Part shown: positions 1 to 6,962 of the stretch, piece by piece | How positions within the stretch are numbered: position 1 is the first letter of the stretch | Layout: every line of letters begins with the position of its first letter | Assembly (NCBI GenBank): GCA_937916365.1 | Contig: CALFSY010000232.1 | Location: 1-14,411, forward strand | Reading direction: 5' to 3' | Source: an uncultured Jannaschia sp. | Lineage (GTDB): Bacteria > Pseudomonadota > Alphaproteobacteria > Rhodobacterales > Rhodobacteraceae | DNA length: 14,411 nucleotides | Made by a program: the position numbers and the translations under genes | Notes under the pieces: model-generated | What the model saw: the letters and a program-made list of their open reading frames with translations, nothing else | Database searches by the model: none | What the model was told of the DNA's origin: nothing

Positions 1-90
1 CGACAGCGGCCATGAGAAATGTCGGCTGAAGATGCGCTGGCCGAGGCTCAGGCGTTAACGGTAGAGGAAATGGAAGCTACAGGTTATTAA
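1..90 (+). CDS. C-terminal end of a polyol ABC transporter substrate-binding protein, frame interrupted
   Basis: The codons ending at TAA 88-90 read MSAEDALAEAQALTVEEME followed by ATGY. This resembles the amphipathic last helix of family-1 sugar-binding proteins (pattern S-x-E-x-A-L-x-x-A-Q-x-x-x-x-x-x-M). Its place directly before two MalF/MalG permeases is where the binding protein (smoE in Rhodobacter) is expected. The same frame has a TGA at 13-15. Upstream of it the best family-like residues lie in another frame (Thr-Ala-Ala-Met at 3-14, or Asp-Ser-Gly-His-Glu at 2-16). So the gene is frameshifted, or the first bases of this contig are in error. The protein would bind sorbitol/mannitol in the periplasm. 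Only about 25 residues are visible, so the identity leans on context. Confidence 0.5.
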
Positions 91-130
91 TAGCCCGGGC
101 AATCAACGCATGTTGTATAAATGCCTTGAC

Positions 131-160
131 GGGCGCCGGATTTTTTCCGGCGTCCTTTCT
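131..160 (+). terminator. Intrinsic terminator/attenuator between binding-protein gene and permease genes
   Basis: The arms 131-140 (GGGCGCCGGA) and 146-155 (TCCGGCGTCC) pair over 10 bp with one G-U wobble. The loop is 5 T, and TTTCT follows. It lies 40 bases after the stop of the binding-protein gene and inside what is otherwise one operon. Such a hairpin would let the binding protein be made in excess over the membrane components. It could also protect the 3' end of the upstream mRNA. No gene is seen between it and 305. The only symmetry noted there is a short TTTGC-G-GCAAA palindrome at 241-251. Confidence 0.8.
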
Positions 161-304
161 AAAGCAGGTGTTTGGATAATCTTTGGATTTACCTAATAAC
201 CCCTTATCGTATGTTCCAATAGATGCGTCAAACCTTGGCATTTGCGGCAAACTTTGGTGAATTGCACACACTCCCTTAGCGCGGGCATAATCAAAGGCGC
301 ATCT

Positions 305-1171
305 ATGGCAACGCAACATTCACAATCCGCTGCACGCATAATGATGGCGCCCGCTGTTTTTTTATTGCTGGTGTGGATGCTGGTGCCGCTTTGTATGACG
401 TTGTGGTTTTCGGTTCTTGATTATCGCCCCATACGTGGAACCTTTGAATGTTGCGAAGGATTGGGCAACTATATCCGCTTTGCCACATCATCATCATTTC
501 AAGATGCAGTTTTAACCACGTTTTTAATGGTTGGTGGCATTTTATGTGTCACAGTGATTGGTGGTATATTTCTGGCGCTTCTGCTGGATCAACCCATCTG
601 GGGGCAGGGCATTGTGCGTATTCTTGTGATCGCGCCGTTTTTTGTAATGCCTACTGTGTCGGCGCTTGTCTGGAAAAACATGTTTATGAATCCAGTCAAC
701 GGGCTTTTCGCGCATATCTGGTCGTTTTTTGGCGCTGAACCGATCGAATGGCTTTCCAAGGCGCCGCTGACCTCGATTATTATGATTGTATCATGGACGT
801 GGTTGCCTTTTGCGACGCTCATTTTATTGACCGCTATTCAATCGCTTGACACCGAACAACTTGAAGCGGCCGAAATGGATGGGGCCGGGCCGTTAGCGCG
901 GTTTGCATTCATTGTTTTACCGCACCTAGCACGGGCCATCACGGTTGTGATTTTGATCCAAACGATTTTTTTATTGGCCATTTTTGCCGAAATCTTTGTG
1001 ACCACTGGCGGTGGTTTTGGCACACGTACGTTGACGTATTTGATTTATCAACGTGTAATTGAAAGCCAAAATATCGGTCTTGGTTCGGCGGGTGGTATTT
1101 TTGCCGTCATTTTGGCCAATATCATTGCGCTGTTTCTAATGCGCATCGTTGGCAAAAACCTGGATGCATAA
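305..1171 (+). CDS. smoF: Polyol (sorbitol/mannitol) ABC transporter permease, MalF type
   Basis: This 288-residue inner-membrane protein would form half of the channel of a binding-protein-dependent sugar/polyol importer. Six hydrophobic segments are visible, the first starting about residue 12 right after a short basic N-terminus. The cytoplasmic EAA loop that docks on the ATPase is present as E187-A-A-E-M-D-G, followed by the usual Leu-Pro. The ATG at 305 is chosen because AAAGG (293-297) sits 7 bases upstream and the protein then starts MATQHSQSAAR, like sorbitol permeases of Rhodobacter. The frame stays open back to 242, but that extension adds 21 residues with no homology signal. The second permease follows after 20 bases. 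Polyol specificity is inferred from gene order and the two downstream polyol dehydrogenases, not from the permease itself. Confidence 0.88.
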   Translation: MATQHSQSAARIMMAPAVFLLLVWMLVPLCMTLWFSVLDYRPIRGTFECCEGLGNYIRFATSSSFQDAVLTTFLMVGGILCVTVIGGIFLALLLDQPIWGQGIVRILVIAPFFVMPTVSALVWKNMFMNPVNGLFAHIWSFFGAEPIEWLSKAPLTSIIMIVSWTWLPFATLILLTAIQSLDTEQLEAAEMDGAGPLARFAFIVLPHLARAITVVILIQTIFLLAIFAEIFVTTGGGFGTRTLTYLIYQRVIESQNIGLGSAGGIFAVILANIIALFLMRIVGKNLDA

Positions 1172-1191
1172 GTAAAAGAAGAGGAAGCGGT

Positions 1192-2022
1192 ATGGCCCGC
1201 ACAATCCCCATTCGCCGCCGTATCACATTTACCATCCTGGCATGGATCATTGCGATACTTATCTTTTTTCCAATTCTTTGGACAATCCTAACCAGTTTCA
1301 AGTCTGAGGCCGAGGCGATTGCGGACCCACCCCTGTTCCTAAATTTTAGTTGGACGTTGGAAAATTACGCCATCGTGCAGGAACGTTCCGATTATTTACG
1401 CTTTTTATGGAATTCGGTGGTAATCGCCTTTGGCTCCACGGCACTTGGCATTTTGATTGCAGTGCCGGCGGCCTGGTCAATGGCGTTTGTGCCGGGCAAG
1501 CGCACCAAGGATGTGCTGCTTTGGATGTTGTCGACCAAGATGTTACCGGCGGTTGGTGTGCTTTATCCAATCCGTTTGATTTTGATTGAGCTTGGCCTTT
1601 TGGATACCAAGGGCGCCCTGATCTTTATTTTAACAATGATTAATTTACCGATTATTATTTGGATGCTTTACACCTATTTCCGCGAAATTCCGGGCGAAAT
1701 TTTACAGGCTGCGCGCATGGACGGTGCCGGCCTTCGCGAAGAAATTCTGTATGTGTTATTGCCTATGGCTGTGCCGGGCATTGCCTCAACCATCCTGCTG
1801 AACATTATTCTTGCCTGGAACGAGGCATTTTGGACGCTTACATTAACCACAACCGATGCCGCCCCACTTACCGCCTTTATCGCCAGCTATTCCAGCCCCG
1901 AGGGATTATTTTACGCGAAACTATCGGCGGCCTCGACCATGGCGATTGCCCCGATACTGATCTTAGGCTGGTTTAGCCAAAAACAACTTGTGCGCGGCCT
2001 AACCTTTGGCGCGGTAAAATAG
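1192..2022 (+). CDS. smoG: Polyol (sorbitol/mannitol) ABC transporter permease, MalG type
   Basis: This is the second channel subunit, 276 residues, which pairs with the preceding permease in the inner membrane. It has six hydrophobic segments, the first at about residues 12-34 after a basic start (RTIPIRRR). The EAA-loop equivalent is Q172-A-A-R-M-D-G-A-G with the following Leu-Pro. The family's C-terminal signature is present near Leu-Val-Arg-Gly-Leu-Thr-Phe-Gly-Ala-Val-Lys, where MalG-type proteins normally end. AAGAGGAAG lies just upstream of the ATG and fixes the start. The gene is separated by 20 bases from the upstream permease and by 9 bases from the ATPase gene, so all three are almost certainly co-transcribed. 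Confidence 0.9.
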   Translation: MARTIPIRRRITFTILAWIIAILIFFPILWTILTSFKSEAEAIADPPLFLNFSWTLENYAIVQERSDYLRFLWNSVVIAFGSTALGILIAVPAAWSMAFVPGKRTKDVLLWMLSTKMLPAVGVLYPIRLILIELGLLDTKGALIFILTMINLPIIIWMLYTYFREIPGEILQAARMDGAGLREEILYVLLPMAVPGIASTILLNIILAWNEAFWTLTLTTTDAAPLTAFIASYSSPEGLFYAKLSAASTMAIAPILILGWFSQKQLVRGLTFGAVK

Positions 2023-2031
2023 GGACACACT

Positions 2032-3036
2032 ATGGGGCGCATCACACTTGATAATGTATCGAAACGTTTTGGCGAGGTTGAGGTCATCCCCCCCCTTGAT
2101 CTTACGATCGAAGACGGTGAATTCGTGGTTTTTGTAGGCCCTTCAGGATGCGGTAAATCCACCCTGTTGCGATTGATCGCGGGGTTAGAGGATGTAACCG
2201 ACGGCCAAATCCGTATCGACGGCAACGATGCCACCGCCGTTCCCCCGGCCAAGCGTGGCTTGGCCATGGTATTTCAATCCTATGCGCTATACCCGCATAT
2301 GTCGGTGCGCAGGAACATTGCGTTTCCCCTGCGTATGGCGGGCTTAAATGTCGCGGAAAGAAACCGCCGTGTTGAAGCCGCAGCAGAGGTTTTGAATCTG
2401 ACCGAATACCTTGATCGACGCCCGGGGCAGCTTTCGGGGGGGCAACGCCAACGTGTGGCCATTGGCCGGGCCATTGTGCGCGAACCGGCGGCTTTTTTGT
2501 TTGATGAACCGCTATCCAACCTTGACGCCGCATTGCGGGTGGGGATGCGATTAGAAATTGCCGAACTGCATAAGCGGCTAAACACAACAATGGTTTATGT
2601 GACCCACGATCAGGTGGAAGCCATGACAATGGCCGATAAAATTGTCGTGCTGCGCGCGGGTCGCATCGAACAGGTTGGCACCCCGCTTGATCTCTATCGC
2701 GCGCCGCGCAATCTGTTTGTGGCGGGGTTTATCGGTAGCCCTAAAATGAATTTCCTAGATGGGGCAGAGGCCGCACAGCGTGGAGCCCCCACAATCGGCA
2801 TTCGGCCCGAACACATCATGCCGTCGTCCGAAACCGGGCCTTGGCAAGGGCGCATTGGGGTTTCGGAACACTTGGGTTCGGATACGTTTTTTCATGTGCA
2901 TATGGACGGGCGGCGCGACCCCATCACAGTACGCGCCGGAGGCGAGGTTGATATGCGCCATGGTGATACGATTTATCTAACCCCCGATAACGCGCGCATT
3001 CATAAGTTCGACGCGGCAGGACAGCGGATCGAATGA
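2032..3036 (+). CDS. smoK: Polyol ABC transporter ATP-binding protein, MalK/UgpC type
   Basis: This 334-residue cytoplasmic ATPase would power the importer. Walker A is at residues 36-44 (GPSGCGKST) and the Q-loop Gln is Q82. The signature LSGGQ is at 134-138, Walker B ends at D158-E159 and the switch His is H192. After the nucleotide-binding domain there is a C-terminal TOBE/MalK-like regulatory domain with the typical Ile-Arg-Pro-Glu-His-Ile stretch at about residues 258-263. The length fits the family, although it is slightly shorter than E. coli MalK. AGGGAC sits just before the ATG. A run of eight C (2088-2095) encodes Ile-Pro-Pro-Leu near the N-terminus and could be prone to slippage. 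The sorbitol dehydrogenase starts 3 bases after its stop. Confidence 0.93.
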   Translation: MGRITLDNVSKRFGEVEVIPPLDLTIEDGEFVVFVGPSGCGKSTLLRLIAGLEDVTDGQIRIDGNDATAVPPAKRGLAMVFQSYALYPHMSVRRNIAFPLRMAGLNVAERNRRVEAAAEVLNLTEYLDRRPGQLSGGQRQRVAIGRAIVREPAAFLFDEPLSNLDAALRVGMRLEIAELHKRLNTTMVYVTHDQVEAMTMADKIVVLRAGRIEQVGTPLDLYRAPRNLFVAGFIGSPKMNFLDGAEAAQRGAPTIGIRPEHIMPSSETGPWQGRIGVSEHLGSDTFFHVHMDGRRDPITVRAGGEVDMRHGDTIYLTPDNARIHKFDAAGQRIE

Positions 3037-3039
3037 CCT

Positions 3040-3813
3040 ATGACACGATTGCAAGGTAAATCGGCGTTGATTACCGGCGGGGGCCGCGGAATTGGCAGGG
3101 CCTTTGCCGCCGCCTATATTCGCGAAGGTGCGCGCGTGGCCATTGCCGATATTGACGCAGATCGTGCCATTCAAACCGCCCTTGAATTGGGGGACCAAGC
3201 GGTCGCCATCCCAATGGATGTAACACGGCAAGACAGCATTGACACCGCCGTTGCCCGCACAATCAATCATCTGGGCCAGATTGATATTCTTATCAACAAC
3301 GCTGCGATATTCACCGCCGCGCCCGTCGTTGATATTACCCGCGCCGATTATGCACACGTTTTTGACGTGAATGTTGCAGGCACGATTTTTACATTACAGG
3401 CCGTCGCGCGACATATGGTTGATCGTGGTATTCGTGGCAAAATCATCAATATGGCCAGCCAAGCCGGACGCCGCGGCGAACCCCTGGTCGCGCTTTATTG
3501 TGCCACCAAAGCGGCGGTTATCAGCCTGACACAATCGGCCGGGCTGAATTTAATACAATATGGAATCAACGTAAACGCCATTGCCCCGGGGGTGGTGGAC
3601 GGCGACCATTGGGATGGTGTCGATGCCTTTTTCGCCAAATACGAGGGTAAGGCCCCTGGCCAAAAAAAGGCCGAAGTGGCCGCCAATGTGCCCCATGGGC
3701 GCATGGGGCAGCCAGAGGATTTAACCGGCATGGCGGTTTTTTTGGCCAGCCAAGAGGCCGATTATATTGTTGCACAATGTTACAATGTCGATGGTGGGCA
3801 ATGGATGAGCTGA
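3040..3813 (+). CDS. smoS: Sorbitol (polyol) dehydrogenase, short-chain dehydrogenase/reductase
   Basis: This classical SDR of 257 residues, cytoplasmic, is predicted to oxidise D-sorbitol to D-fructose with NAD. The cofactor motif is TGGGRGIG at 12-19, and NNAA is at 86-89. The catalytic set is N111, S140, Y153 and K157 (YCATK). Asp37 at the end of the second strand favours NAD over NADP. Length, start (about TRLQGKSALITGG) and end (VDGGQWMS) closely match Rhodobacter sorbitol dehydrogenase from memory, and its position between the ABC ATPase and mannitol dehydrogenase is the same. SDRs with these features can also act on galactitol or L-iditol, so the exact substrate is inferred. Its stop shares one base with the next start (TGATG), indicating translational coupling. 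Confidence 0.88.
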   Translation: MTRLQGKSALITGGGRGIGRAFAAAYIREGARVAIADIDADRAIQTALELGDQAVAIPMDVTRQDSIDTAVARTINHLGQIDILINNAAIFTAAPVVDITRADYAHVFDVNVAGTIFTLQAVARHMVDRGIRGKIINMASQAGRRGEPLVALYCATKAAVISLTQSAGLNLIQYGINVNAIAPGVVDGDHWDGVDAFFAKYEGKAPGQKKAEVAANVPHGRMGQPEDLTGMAVFLASQEADYIVAQCYNVDGGQWMS

Positions 3814-5300
3814 TGAAAAACACACTGTCCGATCCTTTAACGCTTAACAATTCCACCCTGTCGCAGCTGCCAGACGCGATTAAACGCCCCACCTATGATC
3901 GCGCGCGCCTGACCCCTGGTATTGTGCACATCGGGGTGGGCAACTTCCATCGCGCGCATCAAGCGTGGTATGTGCACCAATTAATGCAACAGGGCGAAGC
4001 GTTTGATTGGGCAATTATCGGGGCGGGTGTCCGGCCCAATGATACCGCGATGCGCGACAAATTGCGCCAACAGGATTATTTGACAACGCTGATCGAACTG
4101 GCGCCTGATCGACGGTCTGCCGAAATTATCGGCCCAATGATTGATTATATTCCGGTTGAGGTGGGCAATGGCCCTTTGATTCAGGCCATGGCCGACCCCG
4201 CAATCCGCATCGTTTCGTTGACCGTAACCGAAGGCGGGTATTACCTGGATCCCGCCACAGGCGGATTTGATGCCACCCATCCCGATATGGTGCATGATGC
4301 ACGCCATCGTGATGCACCGAAAACGGCCTTTGGGGCCATCGTTGCCGCGTTGAACCTACGGCGACAGGTCGGCATTCAGCCATTTACCGGCCAAAGTTGC
4401 GATAATTTGCAAGGCAACGGGCGCATTTTGCGTCAAACAGTCGTTGGTCTTGCCCGGCTTAGCAACCCTGCGTTGGCGGATTGGATCGACACCCAAGGCG
4501 CGTTTCCCAATGCAATGGTCGATTGCATCGTGCCCGCCACGGGGTCCGCCGAACGGGCGCTATCCCGCGATATGGGGGTCGTTGACAACGCACCGGTTGC
4601 CCATGAAAATTTTCGCCAATGGGTGATCGAAGATACCTTTTGCATGGGGCGCCCGAACTGGAACAAGGTTGGCGTGACCTTTACGGATGATGTTCATCCC
4701 CACGAGCTTATGAAAATTCGCATCCTTAATGCCGGGCACCAAGTCATTGCAAATGTGGGTGAGGTGTTATCAATCGAAACCATCGCGGACTGTATGGCGC
4801 ATCCACGCATCGCGGCATTTTTTCACAAGGTGCAACAAGATGCGATTGTGCCCTATGTGCCCGCCGTGCCAGGAATGGTGGCCAAGGATTATGTGATGTT
4901 GATTGATCGCCGGTTCTCCAACCCCGCGATTCAGGATACGGCCCGCCGGGTCGCGTTTGATGGGTCATCGCGGCATACGGGGTTTGTTCTGCCAATTTTG
5001 CGCGACGCCCTGCGTGCTGGGGGGCCGGTTGATGGATTTGCATTGGTCGAGGCGTTGTGGGCGCGGATGTGTTTTGGCACCCGCGAAGATGGGTCAACCA
5101 TCGAACCCAACGACCCACATTGGCAGAATCTAACGACTGTTGCGGCACGGGCCAGGGCGGTGCCCCATGAATGGTTGGCGCAATCACACATTTATGGCGA
5201 TCTGGCCATGGCCCAATCTTTCGCCCAGGCGTTTGAAAAATATCTTAAAATAATTTGGACCAGCGGCGCCCTTGCCGCCATAGAATCATATTTGGGGTAA
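3813..5300 (+). CDS. mtlK: Mannitol 2-dehydrogenase, long-chain polyol dehydrogenase family
   Basis: This 495-residue cytoplasmic enzyme would oxidise D-mannitol to D-fructose with NAD. The N-terminal Rossmann part carries the family hallmark G-V-G-N-F-H-R-A-H-Q. The C-terminal part holds the catalytic signature K301-x4-N306-x2-H309 (KIRILNAGH), equivalent to Lys295, Asn300 and His303 of the Pseudomonas fluorescens enzyme. The ATG at 3813 overlaps the SDR stop by one base. In-frame upstream starts exist (for example 3801) but would run into the SDR coding sequence. The length fits mannitol rather than mannitol-1-phosphate dehydrogenases. This matches uptake through an ABC transporter, where the sugar alcohol arrives unphosphorylated. 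It is the last gene of the + strand operon. No fructokinase or xylulokinase follows, although one is expected somewhere to use the fructose. Confidence 0.92.
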   Translation: MKNTLSDPLTLNNSTLSQLPDAIKRPTYDRARLTPGIVHIGVGNFHRAHQAWYVHQLMQQGEAFDWAIIGAGVRPNDTAMRDKLRQQDYLTTLIELAPDRRSAEIIGPMIDYIPVEVGNGPLIQAMADPAIRIVSLTVTEGGYYLDPATGGFDATHPDMVHDARHRDAPKTAFGAIVAALNLRRQVGIQPFTGQSCDNLQGNGRILRQTVVGLARLSNPALADWIDTQGAFPNAMVDCIVPATGSAERALSRDMGVVDNAPVAHENFRQWVIEDTFCMGRPNWNKVGVTFTDDVHPHELMKIRILNAGHQVIANVGEVLSIETIADCMAHPRIAAFFHKVQQDAIVPYVPAVPGMVAKDYVMLIDRRFSNPAIQDTARRVAFDGSSRHTGFVLPILRDALRAGGPVDGFALVEALWARMCFGTREDGSTIEPNDPHWQNLTTVAARARAVPHEWLAQSHIYGDLAMAQSFAQAFEKYLKIIWTSGALAAIESYLG

Positions 5301-5371
5301 GCGATTTATTACGCAGTTGTTCGCATGGGGTGGGTTAATGCAGGTTATCTCTTAGATCTCCAAGAGCGCCT

Positions 5372-6328
5372 TTATGCCCGTTGCACGATAACCTCGTGCC
5401 CCACGCTTTCGGGTTCATCATCGTGGATTTCCGGTGGAAACCCCGGGGCGCGGATGTCAAGGTTTGTTGCCTCTTCCAGCCGTTTAATGATGTTGGGCGA
5501 AAATTCTCGCGCACCGTAACGTTCGATCCCGTCTTTGAAGATGTCAATCATCAACGGGTTGATTTCAAGCGGCACACCAGTGCGATCGGCAACCCCTTGA
5601 AACAATCCAATATCTTTTAAGACCAAATCCATGGTAAATGATATATCGCGCGATCCGTTCAAGATAACCTGGCTTTCGGTTTCATGAACAAATGAATTTC
5701 CTGAACTGATGCGTATCGCCTCATACGTGGTGCTCAGGTCCATGCCCGCCGCCTTGGCCACGGTTAGGGCTTCAACACATGTGATCAGGTTGGCGGTGGC
5801 CAGGTAATTTGTCATAACCTTTAGGATTGAGGCAGAGCCCAGCGCCCCTGTATGCAATACCCGCCGCCCCATGGTGGTCAGCAGCGGCAAGATACGATCA
5901 AACGTTGCGCGATCACATCCGGCAAAAATGCTGATATTGCCCGTGGCGGCCCGATGGCAGCCGCCTGAAACCGGGCAATCCACCGCCGCGCCGCCCGCCG
6001 CAATCACCTGCGCGCCCAGGCGTTTGACCTCGGCCTCATCGGTGGTGGACATTTCCATCCAGATTTTGCCAGGTTTGATTTCCGACAAAATACCATCGGT
6101 GCCCGCCATCACCTCGGCGGAAATTTTGGGGGACGGCAGGCATGTGATAATATGGTCGCATGCGCGGGTCATCGCCGCGGCGTTTGGGGCGGTTTTGGCC
6201 CCGCGTGCAACAAAATCAGCAACCAGATCATCGTTCAAATCACGGACGGTTAAATCAACACCATTGCGCAATAAACTGTATGCCAGTTTCGCCCCCACAT
6301 TGCCCAGACCGATAAAACCAACCTTCAT
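5372..6328 (-). CDS. NAD-dependent 3-hydroxyisobutyrate dehydrogenase / 2-hydroxy-3-oxopropionate reductase family protein
   Basis: This is a beta-hydroxyacid dehydrogenase of 318 residues. The N-terminal Rossmann motif is GLGNVG at 7-12, with Arg29-Asp30 after the second strand (an acidic residue suggests NAD). The substrate-binding signature is D117-C-P-V-S-G-G. The catalytic Lys is K170, with N174 one turn later (K-V-M-T-N). The family interconverts short 3-hydroxy acids and semialdehydes, such as 3-hydroxyisobutyrate, tartronate semialdehyde or 3-hydroxypropionate. The true substrate cannot be read from the sequence. The ATG at 6328 is chosen over one at 6340 because GGGGGA lies right before it while the upstream ATG has no ribosome site. 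Its gene faces the mannitol operon tail-to-tail (71 bases apart). It is the last gene of the minus-strand string, with its own palindrome-rich upstream region. Confidence 0.85.
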   Translation of the reverse strand: MKVGFIGLGNVGAKLAYSLLRNGVDLTVRDLNDDLVADFVARGAKTAPNAAAMTRACDHIITCLPSPKISAEVMAGTDGILSEIKPGKIWMEMSTTDEAEVKRLGAQVIAAGGAAVDCPVSGGCHRAATGNISIFAGCDRATFDRILPLLTTMGRRVLHTGALGSASILKVMTNYLATANLITCVEALTVAKAAGMDLSTTYEAIRISSGNSFVHETESQVILNGSRDISFTMDLVLKDIGLFQGVADRTGVPLEINPLMIDIFKDGIERYGAREFSPNIIKRLEEATNLDIRAPGFPPEIHDDEPESVGHEVIVQRA

Positions 6329-6371
6329 TGCATCCCCCATGTTTTATGATTTTGACGACACCGCATTTGTA

Positions 6372-6382
6372 TGACGGCGTCA
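6372..6382. promoter_or_regulatory. Short palindrome upstream of the beta-hydroxyacid dehydrogenase gene
   Basis: TGACG-G-CGTCA is a perfect 5-bp inverted repeat around one base, 44 bases upstream of the dehydrogenase start. It is flanked by a wider 6-bp inverted pair (ACGACA 6355-6360, TGTCGT 6386-6391). The nested symmetry suggests a regulator site, but sequences of this size also occur by chance. Confidence 0.3.
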
Positions 6383-6395
6383 ATATGTCGTGTCA

Positions 6396-6425
6396 GGCAT
6401 TTTATAACTCCGAATGTAAAATGCC
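6396..6425. promoter_or_regulatory. Inverted repeat, candidate operator or 5' leader hairpin
   Basis: GGCATTTTA at 6396-6404 and TAAAATGCC at 6417-6425 are perfect 9-bp inverted arms separated by 12 bases. It lies about 70-100 bases upstream of the start of the minus-strand dehydrogenase gene. The arms are AT-rich with no T-run on either side, so it looks more like a protein-binding site than a terminator. Which protein would bind is unknown; the RpiR-type regulator encoded at 11400-12287 is one candidate. No convincing -35/-10 pair could be assigned around it. Confidence 0.45.
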
Positions 6426-6443
6426 GGTTCCTATTTTAATTGA

Positions 6444-6486
6444 GGGGGTGAAGGACGGGGGCCAAGACAAGCGGCCATACACCCCC
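6444..6486 (-). repeat. G/C-rich inverted repeat just downstream of the CMD-family gene
   Basis: GGGGGTG (6444-6450) and CACCCCC (6480-6486) are perfect 7-bp inverted arms, with an inner GGCC/GGCC pair at 6460-6463 and 6473-6476. On the minus strand this follows the stop of the CMD-family gene by 6 bases, as a 3'-end hairpin would. The tail beyond it (TCAATTAAAAT) is not a good T-run, so termination here is uncertain. Confidence 0.35.
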
Positions 6487-6491
6487 AGCCC

Positions 6492-6887
6492 CTAGGCCGG
6501 GCCGTCATTGCCGGGCGCGTGGGCTAAAACCTTGCGCGCGACCCGAAAACATTCCAGCGCCTGTGGAACACCGCAATATATGCCGATGAAATGGATAATG
6601 GCGCGGATTTCCTTGACACTCACCCCGTTGTTGATCGCCCCGCGGCAATGTGTTTCCCATTCGTGCATCTTGCCCAAGGCACCAATCATCGCCAGGTTCA
6701 TCATGCTGCGGGTTTTGGCATCAATCGCATCATCGCCCCACCCAAACCCCCAACACCAGGCTGTCATCGCCTCTTGAAAGGGGCGGGTAAAATCATCCGC
6801 TGCGGCAAGGTTTTTCTCAACGTAATCGGCCCCTAACGTTGCTTTGCGTTGGGCAAGTCCTTTTTCAAACAGGGCGTTGTCTATCAT
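6492..6887 (-). CDS. Carboxymuconolactone decarboxylase (CMD) family protein
   Basis: This small alpha-helical protein of 131 residues has the length and layout of gamma-carboxymuconolactone decarboxylases (PcaC-like). The conserved features are the K-T-R-S-M-M-N-L-A-M block at 58-67, H80 in the W-E-T-H segment, the N-N-G-V-S-x-x-E-I motif at 86-94, H99, and Y-C-G-V-P at 104-108. The Cys-x-x-Cys pair of AhpD-type peroxidase partners is absent, so a redox role of that kind is unlikely. No other protocatechuate genes are nearby, so true PcaC function is doubtful; many CMD proteins have unknown reactions. The ATG at 6887 is preferred, with AAAGG 9 bases upstream; a GTG one codon earlier is possible. 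A terminator separates it from the BCCT gene, so it may be expressed at a lower level or separately. Confidence 0.8.
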   Translation of the reverse strand: MIDNALFEKGLAQRKATLGADYVEKNLAAADDFTRPFQEAMTAWCWGFGWGDDAIDAKTRSMMNLAMIGALGKMHEWETHCRGAINNGVSVKEIRAIIHFIGIYCGVPQALECFRVARKVLAHAPGNDGPA

Positions 6888-6913
6888 CACATGTGCCTTT
6901 TGCGTATGGAATG

Positions 6914-6946
6914 GAAAAAGAGGCGCGGCATGATTGCGCGCCTCTT
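6914..6946 (-). terminator. Intrinsic terminator after the BCCT transporter gene
   Basis: The arms 6918-6927 (AAGAGGCGCG) and 6937-6946 (CGCGCCTCTT) pair perfectly over 10 bp with a 9-base loop. Read on the minus strand, the stem is followed by a T-run (CTTTTTCC). It lies 16 bases after the stop of the BCCT gene and about 30 bases before the CMD-family start. It should end most transcripts of the regulator/Rieske/aldehyde dehydrogenase/BCCT operon and leave the last two minus-strand genes to read-through or another promoter. Confidence 0.85.
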
Positions 6947-6962
6947 GGGTATTGTGTGTGGC

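Noticed and set aside
242..304. In-frame extension of smoF upstream of ATG 305
   Set aside because: The 21 extra residues are not hydrophobic or family-like, and 305 has the better-placed ribosome site and the expected N-terminus.
77..319. An 80-residue open frame on the minus strand over the terminator and the gap
   Set aside because: It runs through the terminator hairpin, has no ribosome site or family features, and overlaps the smoF start.
2102..2629. 175-residue open frame on the minus strand within the ATPase gene
   Set aside because: It is antisense to a gene with all ABC motifs, and its product is rich in Pro/Arg/His with no domain pattern.
3777..3812. Longer start for mannitol dehydrogenase inside the SDR gene
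   Set aside because: The TGATG overlap at 3811-3815 is the classical coupled arrangement, and the extra residues are only the other-frame reading of the SDR C-terminus.
5349..5366. Small hairpin (CTCTT / AAGAG) between the convergent genes as a bidirectional terminator
   Set aside because: Only five pairs with an 8-base loop and no T-run; too weak to call.
6329..6340. ATG at 6340 as start of the beta-hydroxyacid dehydrogenase
   Set aside because: No ribosome site upstream, whereas the GGGGGA between the two ATGs serves the one at 6328 and the Rossmann strand begins there.
6492..6887. Assigning pcaC to the CMD-family gene
   Set aside because: No other protocatechuate-pathway gene is nearby, and CMD proteins have varied functions.
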